Shown here: positions 29,130 through 36,402 of the stretch, one piece after another | Layout of the letters: every line of letters starts with the position of its first letter | Position numbering within the stretch: the first letter of the stretch is position 1 | From: Myxococcales bacterium UBA1238 | Lineage (GTDB): Bacteria > Myxococcota_A > Bradymonadia > UBA7976 > UBA1532 | DNA length: 64,000 nt | Direction: 5' to 3' | Assembly (NCBI GenBank): GCA_002309015.1 | Contig: DBWM01000043.1 | Span: forward strand, 37,238 to 101,237 | Program-made: the position numbers and the translations under genes | The notes under the pieces: model-generated | Told to the model about the DNA's origin: nothing | Databases searched by the model: none | The model's input: only the letters and a program-made list of their open reading frames with translations

Positions 29130-29423
29130 ATGATTTTATTTTGGATTTTGTTCTCGGCCCTTTGGCTTTTGGGGTGCATTCCGGGCATGTATTTTGCGGG
29201 CCGATTTGCAGCGCAACTCGTGGCGTCAGAATCGTTTTCAAGGATTTCGTGGTTGCTTGCGGTGTTGTTCGTGGGGGCGCTTTGGGCGGTGATTTTGTTC
29301 CCGCTGCTCAGGGTGATTCTGGGCGTGAAGGCGCGCGAAGAGGCGCGCGAAGAGGCGTGCGAAGAAGGGGCGCGCGAAGAAGAAGCGTGCGAAGAAGGGG
29401 CGCGCGAAGAGGCGGAACCCTAG
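29130..29423 (+). CDS. Small two-TM membrane protein with Glu-rich repeat tail
   Basis: A 97-residue protein. Two hydrophobic segments (about 3-25 and 40-63) are followed by a tail made almost only of Ala-Arg-Glu-Glu, Ala-Cys-Glu-Glu and Gly units (68-97), probably cytoplasmic. The start is the ATG at 29130 with AAAGGT upstream. The tail is encoded by tandem 12-15 nt repeats and could vary in length between strains. The 3' end overlaps the convergent gene by 4 bp. The function is unknown. Confidence 0.6.
   Translation: MILFWILFSALWLLGCIPGMYFAGRFAAQLVASESFSRISWLLAVLFVGALWAVILFPLLRVILGVKAREEAREEACEEGAREEEACEEGAREEAEP
29333..29415 (+). repeat. Imperfect tandem repeats in coding tail
   Basis: About six imperfect units of GCGCGCGAAGAG and GCGTGCGAAGAAGGG, all multiples of three, encoding AREE / ACEEG. 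The purine-rich, slippage-prone composition keeps the frame. Confidence 0.75.
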
Positions 29424-30097
29424 AGTTCTTCGTCAAAATCCATGCGCCACTGGCCGGCGTCGTTTACAAAATCGGCGTCCTCCTCGTCTTCAGGGGCCGG
29501 GGAAGCCTGCCAGTGAAGGCAATAGGCGTGAGCGCTCTCGGAGGCTCTGAACCGTTGTCCCTCGCGGGGTTGCATGCGATCGCACACCATGCGCGCGGCG
29601 AGTCCAAAGGCGGCTCCCTGGGCAAAGGATCGCGTCTCCCGCGTAAAAGGCACCACGACGTCGGGCAGCCCAAAAGCCTGCATGCCCTCGCTTTGCACCG
29701 CTTTGCGATCCCCGTAGAATTCCACAAAAAGATGGAACAGGCTCACCACATCGTCGCAATTGAGCTCGCCGAAGGGTTCAGGCGGGATGACTTTGAGCGC
29801 GGTCTCTACAAAAATGCCGTAAGCACCTGATTTACAAAGCGATTTACAGCACTTGGCGGCTTGCTTGGCGTAGGCCAGATCCCCGCTCTGTTCAAAATCG
29901 ATCCTTGCGCGCAAAAGGCTTTGGTGCTTGCGGATCGCCTTCAGTTCTTCGGCGGTAAAACTGTCGCCGCTTCGGGAAAGTTGCTCAAATTCTCGCACAA
30001 TCCCGGGATCGGGCGGTAAAAGCTCCAGCTCAAGCGAGGTCTTGATTTCAGGGAGCTCTGTCCAGGGACCTGGAATGGTCAAAATGATGCGACCCAT
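29420..30097 (-). CDS. Hypothetical protein, possibly DUF4261-like
   Basis: A 225-residue cytoplasmic protein. A Cys pair region (AAKCCKSLCKSGAYGIFVE, about 92-110) and the later segment SEGMQAFGLPDVVV (about 145-158) recall the GM-x-x-x-G-x-PDVEV signature of DUF4261, but the match is from memory and weak overall. The acidic C-terminus ends in DEEL. The start is the ATG at 30097 with AGGAC close upstream. It diverges from groES with only 54 nt between the starts. The function is unknown. Confidence 0.6.
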   Translation of the reverse strand: MGRIILTIPGPWTELPEIKTSLELELLPPDPGIVREFEQLSRSGDSFTAEELKAIRKHQSLLRARIDFEQSGDLAYAKQAAKCCKSLCKSGAYGIFVETALKVIPPEPFGELNCDDVVSLFHLFVEFYGDRKAVQSEGMQAFGLPDVVVPFTRETRSFAQGAAFGLAARMVCDRMQPREGQRFRASESAHAYCLHWQASPAPEDEEDADFVNDAGQWRMDFDEEL

Positions 30098-30151
30098 AAC
30101 GTCCTATTTGGGTTGGTGATTTGCGTCAAACTAGCATTTTGGGGAAATGAG

Positions 30152-30505
30152 ATGACCAAAAAAACGACATCCGCTGCTTCTCTCCGCTACATCAAGCCGC
30201 TCGGACCGCGCATTCTGGTGCGCGTGCTCAAGCAGGAAGAGCGATCGGCGGCGGGGCTCTATTTGCCGCAAGGCGTAAAAGAGCATCACGATGAGGCGCT
30301 TTACGGCGAGGTGATCGAGGTTGCACGCGCAGATGGCCATACCGAAAGCCTGGGCGAAAACGTGAGCGGCGTGCCTTTGGGGGCAAAAATCCTGTTTCCC
30401 AAAGGCGATGGACTGCCGGTGCCCTGGGATGAGGATTTGCGTCTGCTCGAAGTCAAGTCGGTCTGGGCGACGGTTGAAGAGGTGGAAGGAAAAGAAATCC
30501 AGTAA
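30152..30505 (+). CDS. groES: GroES-family co-chaperonin
   Basis: A 117-residue Cpn10-fold protein. KPLGPRILVRVLKQEERSAAGLYLPQG is the family N-terminal strand and the start of the mobile loop (split here by reading it as residues 13-39). GEVIEVARADG and GAKILFPKGDG follow as usual. It is longer than the roughly 96 residues of typical GroES, with about 10 extra residues at each end. The start is the ATG at 30152 with GGGGA 7 nt upstream. No groEL follows and no CIRCE element precedes it, so it may be a second, dedicated or divergent copy. Confidence 0.82.
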   Translation: MTKKTTSAASLRYIKPLGPRILVRVLKQEERSAAGLYLPQGVKEHHDEALYGEVIEVARADGHTESLGENVSGVPLGAKILFPKGDGLPVPWDEDLRLLEVKSVWATVEEVEGKEIQ

Positions 30506-30510
30506 CAAAA

Positions 30511-31056
30511 TCAATAGGTTACTGCACGTTTGGTGACGGTCGGCGTGAGCAGGAATTCCTGAAATTGCGCGATCTGTTCACCGTCGAGGGCGTATTCCAC
30601 ATCGCCGATGCGAAACTCGAGCGTGCGCGCGGCCTCCATGGCAGAGACGGCGTTTGCTTCGAGCGGAATCGTGATCGTCTCGTCGAGGGAGGGGTTGGGC
30701 GCGGTGCTGACCGCCTGATTCTGATATTGTATCTGGAGCGGAAAGGGCAGCTTGCCGTCTACAAGCGCGATCACGCTCGTCTTTTCATTCCATCGCCATT
30801 TGGATTGATCGATGCGCTGGAAGATCAGGAACACGTTTTCTGTATGTGCTTGTCTTTTAAGGGTTTTGGATGCTTTGAGCCGGGTTGCATCGGCCCATTT
30901 CAGGCGGAAGCCTTCAAACAGAAGATGCGATTCCTGGGTGAAACGATCGTATGCGCGCGTCATTTGCGCGCCCGTCGTGGTCTGAACATGCGATTCCGGA
31001 GAAGGCGAACAGGCGGCCATCCCCAGCAGAGCTGTCCATAAGAACGCGAGTTTCAA
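30511..31056 (-). CDS. Putative lipoprotein
   Basis: About 181 residues. The signal peptide and lipobox end at Cys16 (MKLAFLWTALLGMAAC if started at the TTG at 31056; a TTG at 31071 adds five residues). The mature part is mixed, with no domain I recognise. A segment near the end (RTLEFRIGDVEYALDGEQIAQF) is followed by a short tail. It is the third gene of the hisS operon: its start overlaps or abuts the stop of the previous lipoprotein. It is probably anchored in the inner or outer membrane; the function is unknown. Confidence 0.65.
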   Translation of the reverse strand: MKLAFLWTALLGMAACSPSPESHVQTTTGAQMTRAYDRFTQESHLLFEGFRLKWADATRLKASKTLKRQAHTENVFLIFQRIDQSKWRWNEKTSVIALVDGKLPFPLQIQYQNQAVSTAPNPSLDETITIPLEANAVSAMEAARTLEFRIGDVEYALDGEQIAQFQEFLLTPTVTKRAVTY

Positions 31057-31058
31057 AA

Positions 31059-31700
31059 CTATTCCATCCAAAAATCACAAGGCGGAGGTATGGGCTTGCC
31101 CTCTTTGTTCTTTTTGACCGGCGGTAGGTTTTCGGGCAAAACGACTTCCATTTCGCGGACTTGACCGTCCTTGCACTGCTTGATCACGTCCTTGTAGCAG
31201 TTGAGCAGCAGGGTGTCGGGCACGCCGCCGCTGTGGATGACGCCGTATTTGGCGGTGACGTCGTATTTACCTAACGGGAGCGAAGGGAAAGTGAATAAAT
31301 CAGCAAATCCTTCCAGGGGAATCTCGCGGGTCAGGTTCAGATAATGGCGCTCGCCGGTTTCTTTATGGACGGCGATCAGCGAGGCGATGGACTTGTCGTT
31401 GTTGTAGTAGCCTGGGCAAATGCGCACGGTGAGCCGGCCTTCTCCGGGTTTGAGCTCGTGTCTTTTGGCCTCTTCTGCCGCTTTTTTGGCTTCGCGCTCG
31501 GCCTGTTCCCTGGCATACATCGCGCGCTTTTCTTCGATGCTGCGCTCGCCCTTTTGGCAATGGCCGTCAACGCAAATGCTGTCGTCTGCGCATTGATCAT
31601 CTTTGGTGCATTTGGCCGCTTCAAATTTGGGCTTTTGGGTCACGCGTTCGTTGCAGGCCAGACAAGCGCAGCAGATGGCGAATAAAAGGGAAATGCGCAT
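31059..31700 (-). CDS. Putative Cys-containing lipoprotein
   Basis: 213 residues. The short signal with a lipobox-like CLAC ends at Cys16. Next is a small four-Cys unit, CTKDDQCADDSICVDGHC (31-48), of the kind repeated in many myxobacterial secreted proteins. A charged Glu/Lys/Ala helix (55-82) and a beta-rich domain follow. The C-terminus is Pro/Lys-rich. The start is the ATG at 31700, 3 nt after the hisS stop, so the genes are co-transcribed. The function is unknown. Confidence 0.7.
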   Translation of the reverse strand: MRISLLFAICCACLACNERVTQKPKFEAAKCTKDDQCADDSICVDGHCQKGERSIEEKRAMYAREQAEREAKKAAEEAKRHELKPGEGRLTVRICPGYYNNDKSIASLIAVHKETGERHYLNLTREIPLEGFADLFTFPSLPLGKYDVTAKYGVIHSGGVPDTLLLNCYKDVIKQCKDGQVREMEVVLPENLPPVKKNKEGKPIPPPCDFWME

Positions 31701-31703
31701 AGG

Positions 31704-33014
31704 CTATCTCTTCGAATTGATTGCGTTTTTGATGTGATCGGCGATCCCTTCGATGGCGATGCGCTCCTGGGTGCCGCTGGCTAAATCTTTGACGGTCGCC
31801 TGGCCTTCGGCGAGCTCGTCGGGACCGGCTACGACCACAAAGGGGATTTGGTTGCGGTCGGCCTGCTTTAACTGCTTCTTCAGTTTGTCGAGGCCCAGAT
31901 AGAGCTCAGTGGGCAGGCCCGCTTCGCGCAGACGGCTCGCGATGGCGTAGCTTTGGGCGCGGCAGCTCTCGTCAAAAATCGTCACGAGGACCTGGCTGGG
32001 TGAAGGTTGCTCGGCGATCAGGTTGAGCTCGATGAGCGCCGAGAACAGGCGATCGACGCCTAAACTGATGCCCACTGCGGGGATTTCGTCGCCGCCAAAC
32101 ATCGAGATCAGCTTGTCGTAACGGCCACCCGACATCACCGAACCGATCGATTCGAGATCGAGCAGGAACGTCTCATAAATCATGCCTGTGTAATAATCGA
32201 GGCCGCGTGCGATCGAAAAATCGATCTCCACTTTGTCGGCAAGCCCCTGATCCGCAAGCAATTGGAGCACGGTGTTGAGTTCTTTGGCGCCCTGCAGGCC
32301 CTCGGGATCGTCTGCAAACCAATCGTTGAGCGCCTTGGGATCGAGCTTCAGGAATGCAAAAATGTCGTCTATCACCGCCTGCGACAAATGATTTTCGGTT
32401 TCGAGCAGCTGGCGTACGGCGGGCTCTCCAATCTTTGGAAGCTTGTCGAGGACGCGCAAAACTTCGAGCGCAGGCTCACCTTCGGGAATCTGACAGCGGC
32501 GCAGCAGGGCGCTCAAAAGCTTGCGGTGGTTGACGCGCATCACAAAACGCTCAATACCGAGCGCGCGCAGGACCGAAGCGCCCACCGCCAGGCATTCCGC
32601 GTCGGCCATCAGATCGGGGCAGCCCACGATGTCCACATCGCATTGCACAAACTCCCTAAATCGGCCGCGCGCAGGGTTTTCTGCTCTCCAGACGGGGGCG
32701 ATCTGGTAGCGCTTAAAGGGCAGCGGCAGGCTCTTGTTCATGCCGATCACGCGCGCCAGAGGCACCGTCAAATCGTAGCGCAGGGCTACATCGCGCTCGC
32801 CGTTGTCGAGGAAGCGGTAGAGCAGTTTGTTGCCTTCATCGCCGTATTTACCGAGCAAAATATCGGCATATTCGAGTGCAGGCGTCGCCAGCGGGGCAAA
32901 TCCGAAGGACTCGAACACCTGACCGATGCGATCGAGCATGCGCTGCTTGGGCAGCATGGTAGAAGGTAAGTAGTCGCGAAAACCCTTTAAAATCCGAGGA
33001 GTTACTTTGTTCAT
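31704..33014 (-). CDS. hisS: Histidyl-tRNA synthetase
   Basis: A 436-residue class II aminoacyl-tRNA synthetase. Motif 1 lies around GFRDYLP / MLDRIGQVFESFGFAPLATPALEY, motif 2 is RAENPARGRFREFVQCDVDIVG, and the histidine loop is ARGLDYYTGMIYE. Motif 3 follows in SGGRYDKLISMFGG and ISLGVDRL. A C-terminal anticodon-binding domain is present. RYDLTVPLAR is intact. The start is the ATG at 33014. Two lipoprotein genes follow on the same strand with almost no spacing. Confidence 0.95.
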   Translation of the reverse strand: MNKVTPRILKGFRDYLPSTMLPKQRMLDRIGQVFESFGFAPLATPALEYADILLGKYGDEGNKLLYRFLDNGERDVALRYDLTVPLARVIGMNKSLPLPFKRYQIAPVWRAENPARGRFREFVQCDVDIVGCPDLMADAECLAVGASVLRALGIERFVMRVNHRKLLSALLRRCQIPEGEPALEVLRVLDKLPKIGEPAVRQLLETENHLSQAVIDDIFAFLKLDPKALNDWFADDPEGLQGAKELNTVLQLLADQGLADKVEIDFSIARGLDYYTGMIYETFLLDLESIGSVMSGGRYDKLISMFGGDEIPAVGISLGVDRLFSALIELNLIAEQPSPSQVLVTIFDESCRAQSYAIASRLREAGLPTELYLGLDKLKKQLKQADRNQIPFVVVAGPDELAEGQATVKDLASGTQERIAIEGIADHIKNAINSKR

Positions 33015-33232
33015 GAGAGACCTTTAAAGCGCCTGCGTCCTGTTTGCGCCGTCTGTAAAAAGTGTGCAGTTTGACGGCGAAGCGGTGTGATGGCAAGCGA
33101 TCTGCGCGCCTGATGGGGCGACCCGGGCAAAAAACGTCCATTTTTTGAACAGTCTGATCGATCTGGACGCTTCCGGGATCGCCTTTTAAAATGCAACTGT
33201 ATGAAATTAAAGCGATAAATCGTTATCAAAAG

Positions 33233-33260
33233 TTGGCATCATTTTTGCAATCATTATACG
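33233..33260 (+). promoter_or_regulatory. Candidate radA promoter (sigma54-like, also sigma70-like)
   Basis: TTGGCATCATTTTTGCAA at 33233-33250 fits the sigma54 -24/-12 pattern: GG at 33235-33236 and GC at 33247-33248, exactly 12 nt apart. The same DNA can be read as -35 TTGGCA (33233-33238), a 16-nt spacer and -10 TATACG (33255-33260). Either would start transcription about 30-40 nt before radA. Confidence 0.45.
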
Positions 33261-33300
33261 CGGGAGCTCAACAAAGGGCGCAGCTCGAAAGAGAGGGACA

Positions 33301-34659
33301 ATGGCGAAAGCAAAGACGGTCTATGTTTGTCAGGCTTGCGGACAGCAGAGCGCGCGCTGGCTCGGTCGCTGCGTCTGTGGGGCCTGGGACAGCTATGTGG
33401 AAGAGGTGATCGCGCCGCCTGCGCCTTCGGGAGGAAGCGCCGCGTTTGGTGCCCTCGAAGCCTCTCTGCCGCAGCGGCTATGCGAGGTCTCCTGTGGCGT
33501 AAATGCGCGAAACCTAACTGGATTTAAAGAACTCGACCGTGTGCTCGGAGGTGGCCTGGTGCCGGGCTCCCTGGTGCTCGTGGGCGGCGATCCGGGCATC
33601 GGTAAATCGACGCTCTTGCTTCAGGCGGCCGAGATGGTCGCGCGTTTGGGCGTAAAAGTGCTCTATGTGACGGGTGAGGAATCGCCCCGGCAGACGCGCA
33701 TGCGGGCGGAGCGCCTGGGGGCGGTGGCGCCGGATTTATGGATTCTGGCCGAGACTTCGCTCGAAGCGATCGAAAAACATGTGGCCGATGTGGCGCCGCG
33801 CATGCTGGTGATCGATTCGGTGCAGACGCTTTGGATGGAGGGCGTGCAGTCTTCACCAGGCAGCGTGGCGCAGTTGCGGGCGGTGACGGCAAGGCTCATG
33901 GCGATCGCGAAATCCCGCGAAATCTCAACGTTTTTGGTGGGACACGTGACTAAGGACGGAGCGATCGCCGGGCCTCGGGTGCTCGAGCATATGGTCGATA
34001 CGGTGCTCTATTTTCAGGGCGAGCGCGGCCATCCCTTCCGCATTTTGCGCGCGGTCAAGAACCGCTTCGGCTCCACTGACGAGATCGGCACTTTTGAGAT
34101 GAGCGACAAGGGATTAAGCGAGGTTCTGAATCCCTCTGCGCTGTTTTTGGCGGAGCGGGCTTCCGGGGCTTCGGGTTCGGTGATCGCTGCGGCGTTTGAG
34201 GGCACGAGGCCCCTCTTGGTAGAGGTTCAGGCGCTGGTGACGCCTTCGGTTTACGGTACGGGTCGCCGGACTGCGCTCGGTGTGGATTCGGGTCGGCTCG
34301 CGCTGCTGCTTGCGGTGCTCGAAAAAAAGGCGGGGATGTCGATCGGCCAGGCGGACGTTTATGTCAATATTGCCGGGGGGTTACATATCGATGAGCCCGC
34401 AATCGATCTGCCGATTCTGGCGGCTTTGGCTTCGAGCCATCTCGATCGCCCCGTCGATCCGGGAACGGCGCTGTTTGGTGAAATCGGTCTTGGCGGCGAG
34501 GTGCGGGCGGTGATGGGGGCGGATGCGCGGGTGATGGAGATTCGCCAATTTGGCCTGGAGCGCGCGCTCTTGCCTGCGGCGAATCTTACGAATTTAAAGA
34601 GTGACTTTGCTCTTTGCGGGATTTCAAACGTCGATCAGCTGCTCGCGGAGCTGTTCTAA
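33301..34659 (+). CDS. radA: DNA repair protein RadA
   Basis: A 452-residue RecA-related helicase acting in recombination intermediates. The N-terminal zinc finger is followed by Walker A GGDPGIGKST (about 95-104), VTGEES, and the RadA signature KNRFG (253-257). The C-terminal Lon-like domain (ALGVDSGRLALLLAVLEKKAG, VNIAGGL) is complete. The finger is unusual: C10-x2-C13 is normal, but the second pair reads RCVCGAW, a CxC in place of the expected CxxC. The start is the ATG at 33301 with GAGAGGG about 5 nt upstream. Confidence 0.93.
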   Translation: MAKAKTVYVCQACGQQSARWLGRCVCGAWDSYVEEVIAPPAPSGGSAAFGALEASLPQRLCEVSCGVNARNLTGFKELDRVLGGGLVPGSLVLVGGDPGIGKSTLLLQAAEMVARLGVKVLYVTGEESPRQTRMRAERLGAVAPDLWILAETSLEAIEKHVADVAPRMLVIDSVQTLWMEGVQSSPGSVAQLRAVTARLMAIAKSREISTFLVGHVTKDGAIAGPRVLEHMVDTVLYFQGERGHPFRILRAVKNRFGSTDEIGTFEMSDKGLSEVLNPSALFLAERASGASGSVIAAAFEGTRPLLVEVQALVTPSVYGTGRRTALGVDSGRLALLLAVLEKKAGMSIGQADVYVNIAGGLHIDEPAIDLPILAALASSHLDRPVDPGTALFGEIGLGGEVRAVMGADARVMEIRQFGLERALLPAANLTNLKSDFALCGISNVDQLLAELF

Positions 34660-34681
34660 CGATGCGATTTTTAAAGCAAAA

Positions 34682-36160
34682 TTATGCTTTCTGAACGACG
34701 GATTTCCAGCGGTTGAGCAGCTGAGCGACCTCTTCGATGGGGCGGCTTCGCGTAAAGCGCCGGTCTTCTTTCCAACTCTCGCGGATCGATTCCAGATTAG
34801 GCCAGAAGCCCACCGCAAGGCCTGCGAAGAAGGCAGCACCGAGCGCAGTGGTCTCGATCAACGCGGGGCGGACCAGCTGAACCCCCAGCAGATCGGCCTG
34901 GAATTGCATGAGCAGGTTGTTGGCTGAAGCGCCGCCATCTACGCGCAACCCCGAAAGCGGCTTTTGAAGATCGTGCTGCATCGCGTTTAGGACGTCGTGA
35001 TTCTGGAATGCGATACCTTCGAGCACGGCGCGCGCGAGATGGCCCTTGGTGGTGCCTCTCGTGATGCCGTGAATGATGCCGCGCGCTTCCGGACGCCAGT
35101 GGGGCGCACCCAACCCCGTGAGCGCCGGCACAAAAACGAGACCGCCGTTGTCTTCTACGGTTTCGGCCAGAGCTTCGATTTCGGCTGCAGACTGAATGAG
35201 CCCCAGCCCATCGCGCAGCCACTGAACCGCCGCACCCGCAATAAAAGCGCTGCCTTCAAGGGCATAAGTCACGCTGCTGCCGAGCTTCCAGGCTACGGTG
35301 GTCAGCAGGCCGTTGTTTGAAAAGACCGGCTGATCGCCCGTGTTGAGCAGCATAAAGCAGCCCGTCCCGTAAGTGCATTTGGCCTCTCCGCTTTGAAAAC
35401 AGGCCTGGCCAAAAAGGGCGGCCTGCTGATCGCCTGCGATGCCCGCAATGGGGATACCGTCGGGCAGCGGAGCAAAGCCGCGCGTGTAACCGTAAATCTC
35501 GCTGCAGCTGCAGATTTTGGGTAAAACAGCGCGCGGTATTCCCAGAATGGAAAGCAGGTCGTCATCCCAGTCGAGGGTTTGTAGATTCATCATCAGGGTG
35601 CGGCTTGCGTTCGATACATCGGTGACGTGGCTCATGCCGCCGCTCAACTGCCAGACGAGAAAACTGTCGATGGTGCCAAAGCAAACATCGCCCTGTTCGG
35701 CCTGCTTGCGCGCGTCCGGTAAATGTTCCAGCAGCCAGGCGAGCTTGGTGCCCGAAAAATAGGGATCGAGAAGCAAGCCGGTGCGCCTGCGAAAGATTTC
35801 TTCGTGACCTACGGCTTTCAGCGCCGCGCAGCGTTCGGCCGTTCGCCTGCATTGCCAGACGATGGCGTTGTGGAGCGGCGCTCCGGTCTGGCGATTCCAG
35901 AGAAGGGTGGTTTCTCGCTGATTGGTGATGCCGATGGTGAGAATCTCGTCGCCGGTAATGTGCGCCTTTTCAAGAGTTGACTCGATGGCAGAGCGCACAG
36001 AATTTAAAATGGCTGCGGGATCATGTTCGACGTAACCCGGTTTTGGGTACAATTGTGGAAATTCGCAGGATGCTTTGGCGAGCACCTGAAGTTCGTGATC
36101 CAAAACGAGCGCGGTGGTGCCGGTGGTGCCCTGATCGATGGCGAGTACGTAGCGTTTCAT
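34682..36160 (-). CDS. glpK: Glycerol kinase
   Basis: A 492-residue FGGY-family kinase making glycerol-3-phosphate. DQGTTGTTA (8-16) is the phosphate loop, GITNQRETTLLWNRQTG and AIVWQCRRT bind glycerol, and LFGQACFQSGEAKCTYGTGCFML and VDGGASANNLLMQFQADLLG follow as usual. A long in-frame extension upstream exists, but the ATG at 36160 has GGAG 7 nt before it and starts the conserved N-terminus. No glpF or glpD is near. A 9-bp inverted repeat at 36234-36259 upstream may be its operator. Confidence 0.95.
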   Translation of the reverse strand: MKRYVLAIDQGTTGTTALVLDHELQVLAKASCEFPQLYPKPGYVEHDPAAILNSVRSAIESTLEKAHITGDEILTIGITNQRETTLLWNRQTGAPLHNAIVWQCRRTAERCAALKAVGHEEIFRRRTGLLLDPYFSGTKLAWLLEHLPDARKQAEQGDVCFGTIDSFLVWQLSGGMSHVTDVSNASRTLMMNLQTLDWDDDLLSILGIPRAVLPKICSCSEIYGYTRGFAPLPDGIPIAGIAGDQQAALFGQACFQSGEAKCTYGTGCFMLLNTGDQPVFSNNGLLTTVAWKLGSSVTYALEGSAFIAGAAVQWLRDGLGLIQSAAEIEALAETVEDNGGLVFVPALTGLGAPHWRPEARGIIHGITRGTTKGHLARAVLEGIAFQNHDVLNAMQHDLQKPLSGLRVDGGASANNLLMQFQADLLGVQLVRPALIETTALGAAFFAGLAVGFWPNLESIRESWKEDRRFTRSRPIEEVAQLLNRWKSVVQKA

Positions 36161-36233
36161 CGAAAACTCCGCATCAAAAGCATGTTGTGAGGTGAGAACG
36201 AGGGCGCGATGCAACTTCTTAAAAGTAAATGCT

Positions 36234-36259
36234 GTTTTCGTTTGGCCTGCAACGAAAAC
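36234..36259. promoter_or_regulatory. Perfect 9-bp inverted repeat, candidate operator
   Basis: GTTTTCGTT (36234-36242) and AACGAAAAC (36251-36259) are separated by 8 nt, in the 242-nt divergent spacer between glpK and the subtilase. On the glpK strand it overlaps a weak -35/-10 reading (TTGCAG, 17 nt, TTTACT). It has no T-run, so an operator is likelier than a terminator. Confidence 0.45.
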
Positions 36260-36402
36260 TGGCTTACAGAGCAAAAAGAAAATGCATGCGGCGATCCAAA
36301 AACTTGCGGTCCTGTTTTAAAATCAAACAAATATTTGTGCCTGCGCGATAATGAGGCGCATATCTTCGATCGTGGCGAGCGCTTCGGTGGCATGGAGAGA
36401 AC

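Noticed and set aside
30098..30151. CIRCE operator before groES
   Set aside because: No TTAGCACTC-N9-GAGTGCTAA-like sequence in the 54-nt spacer.
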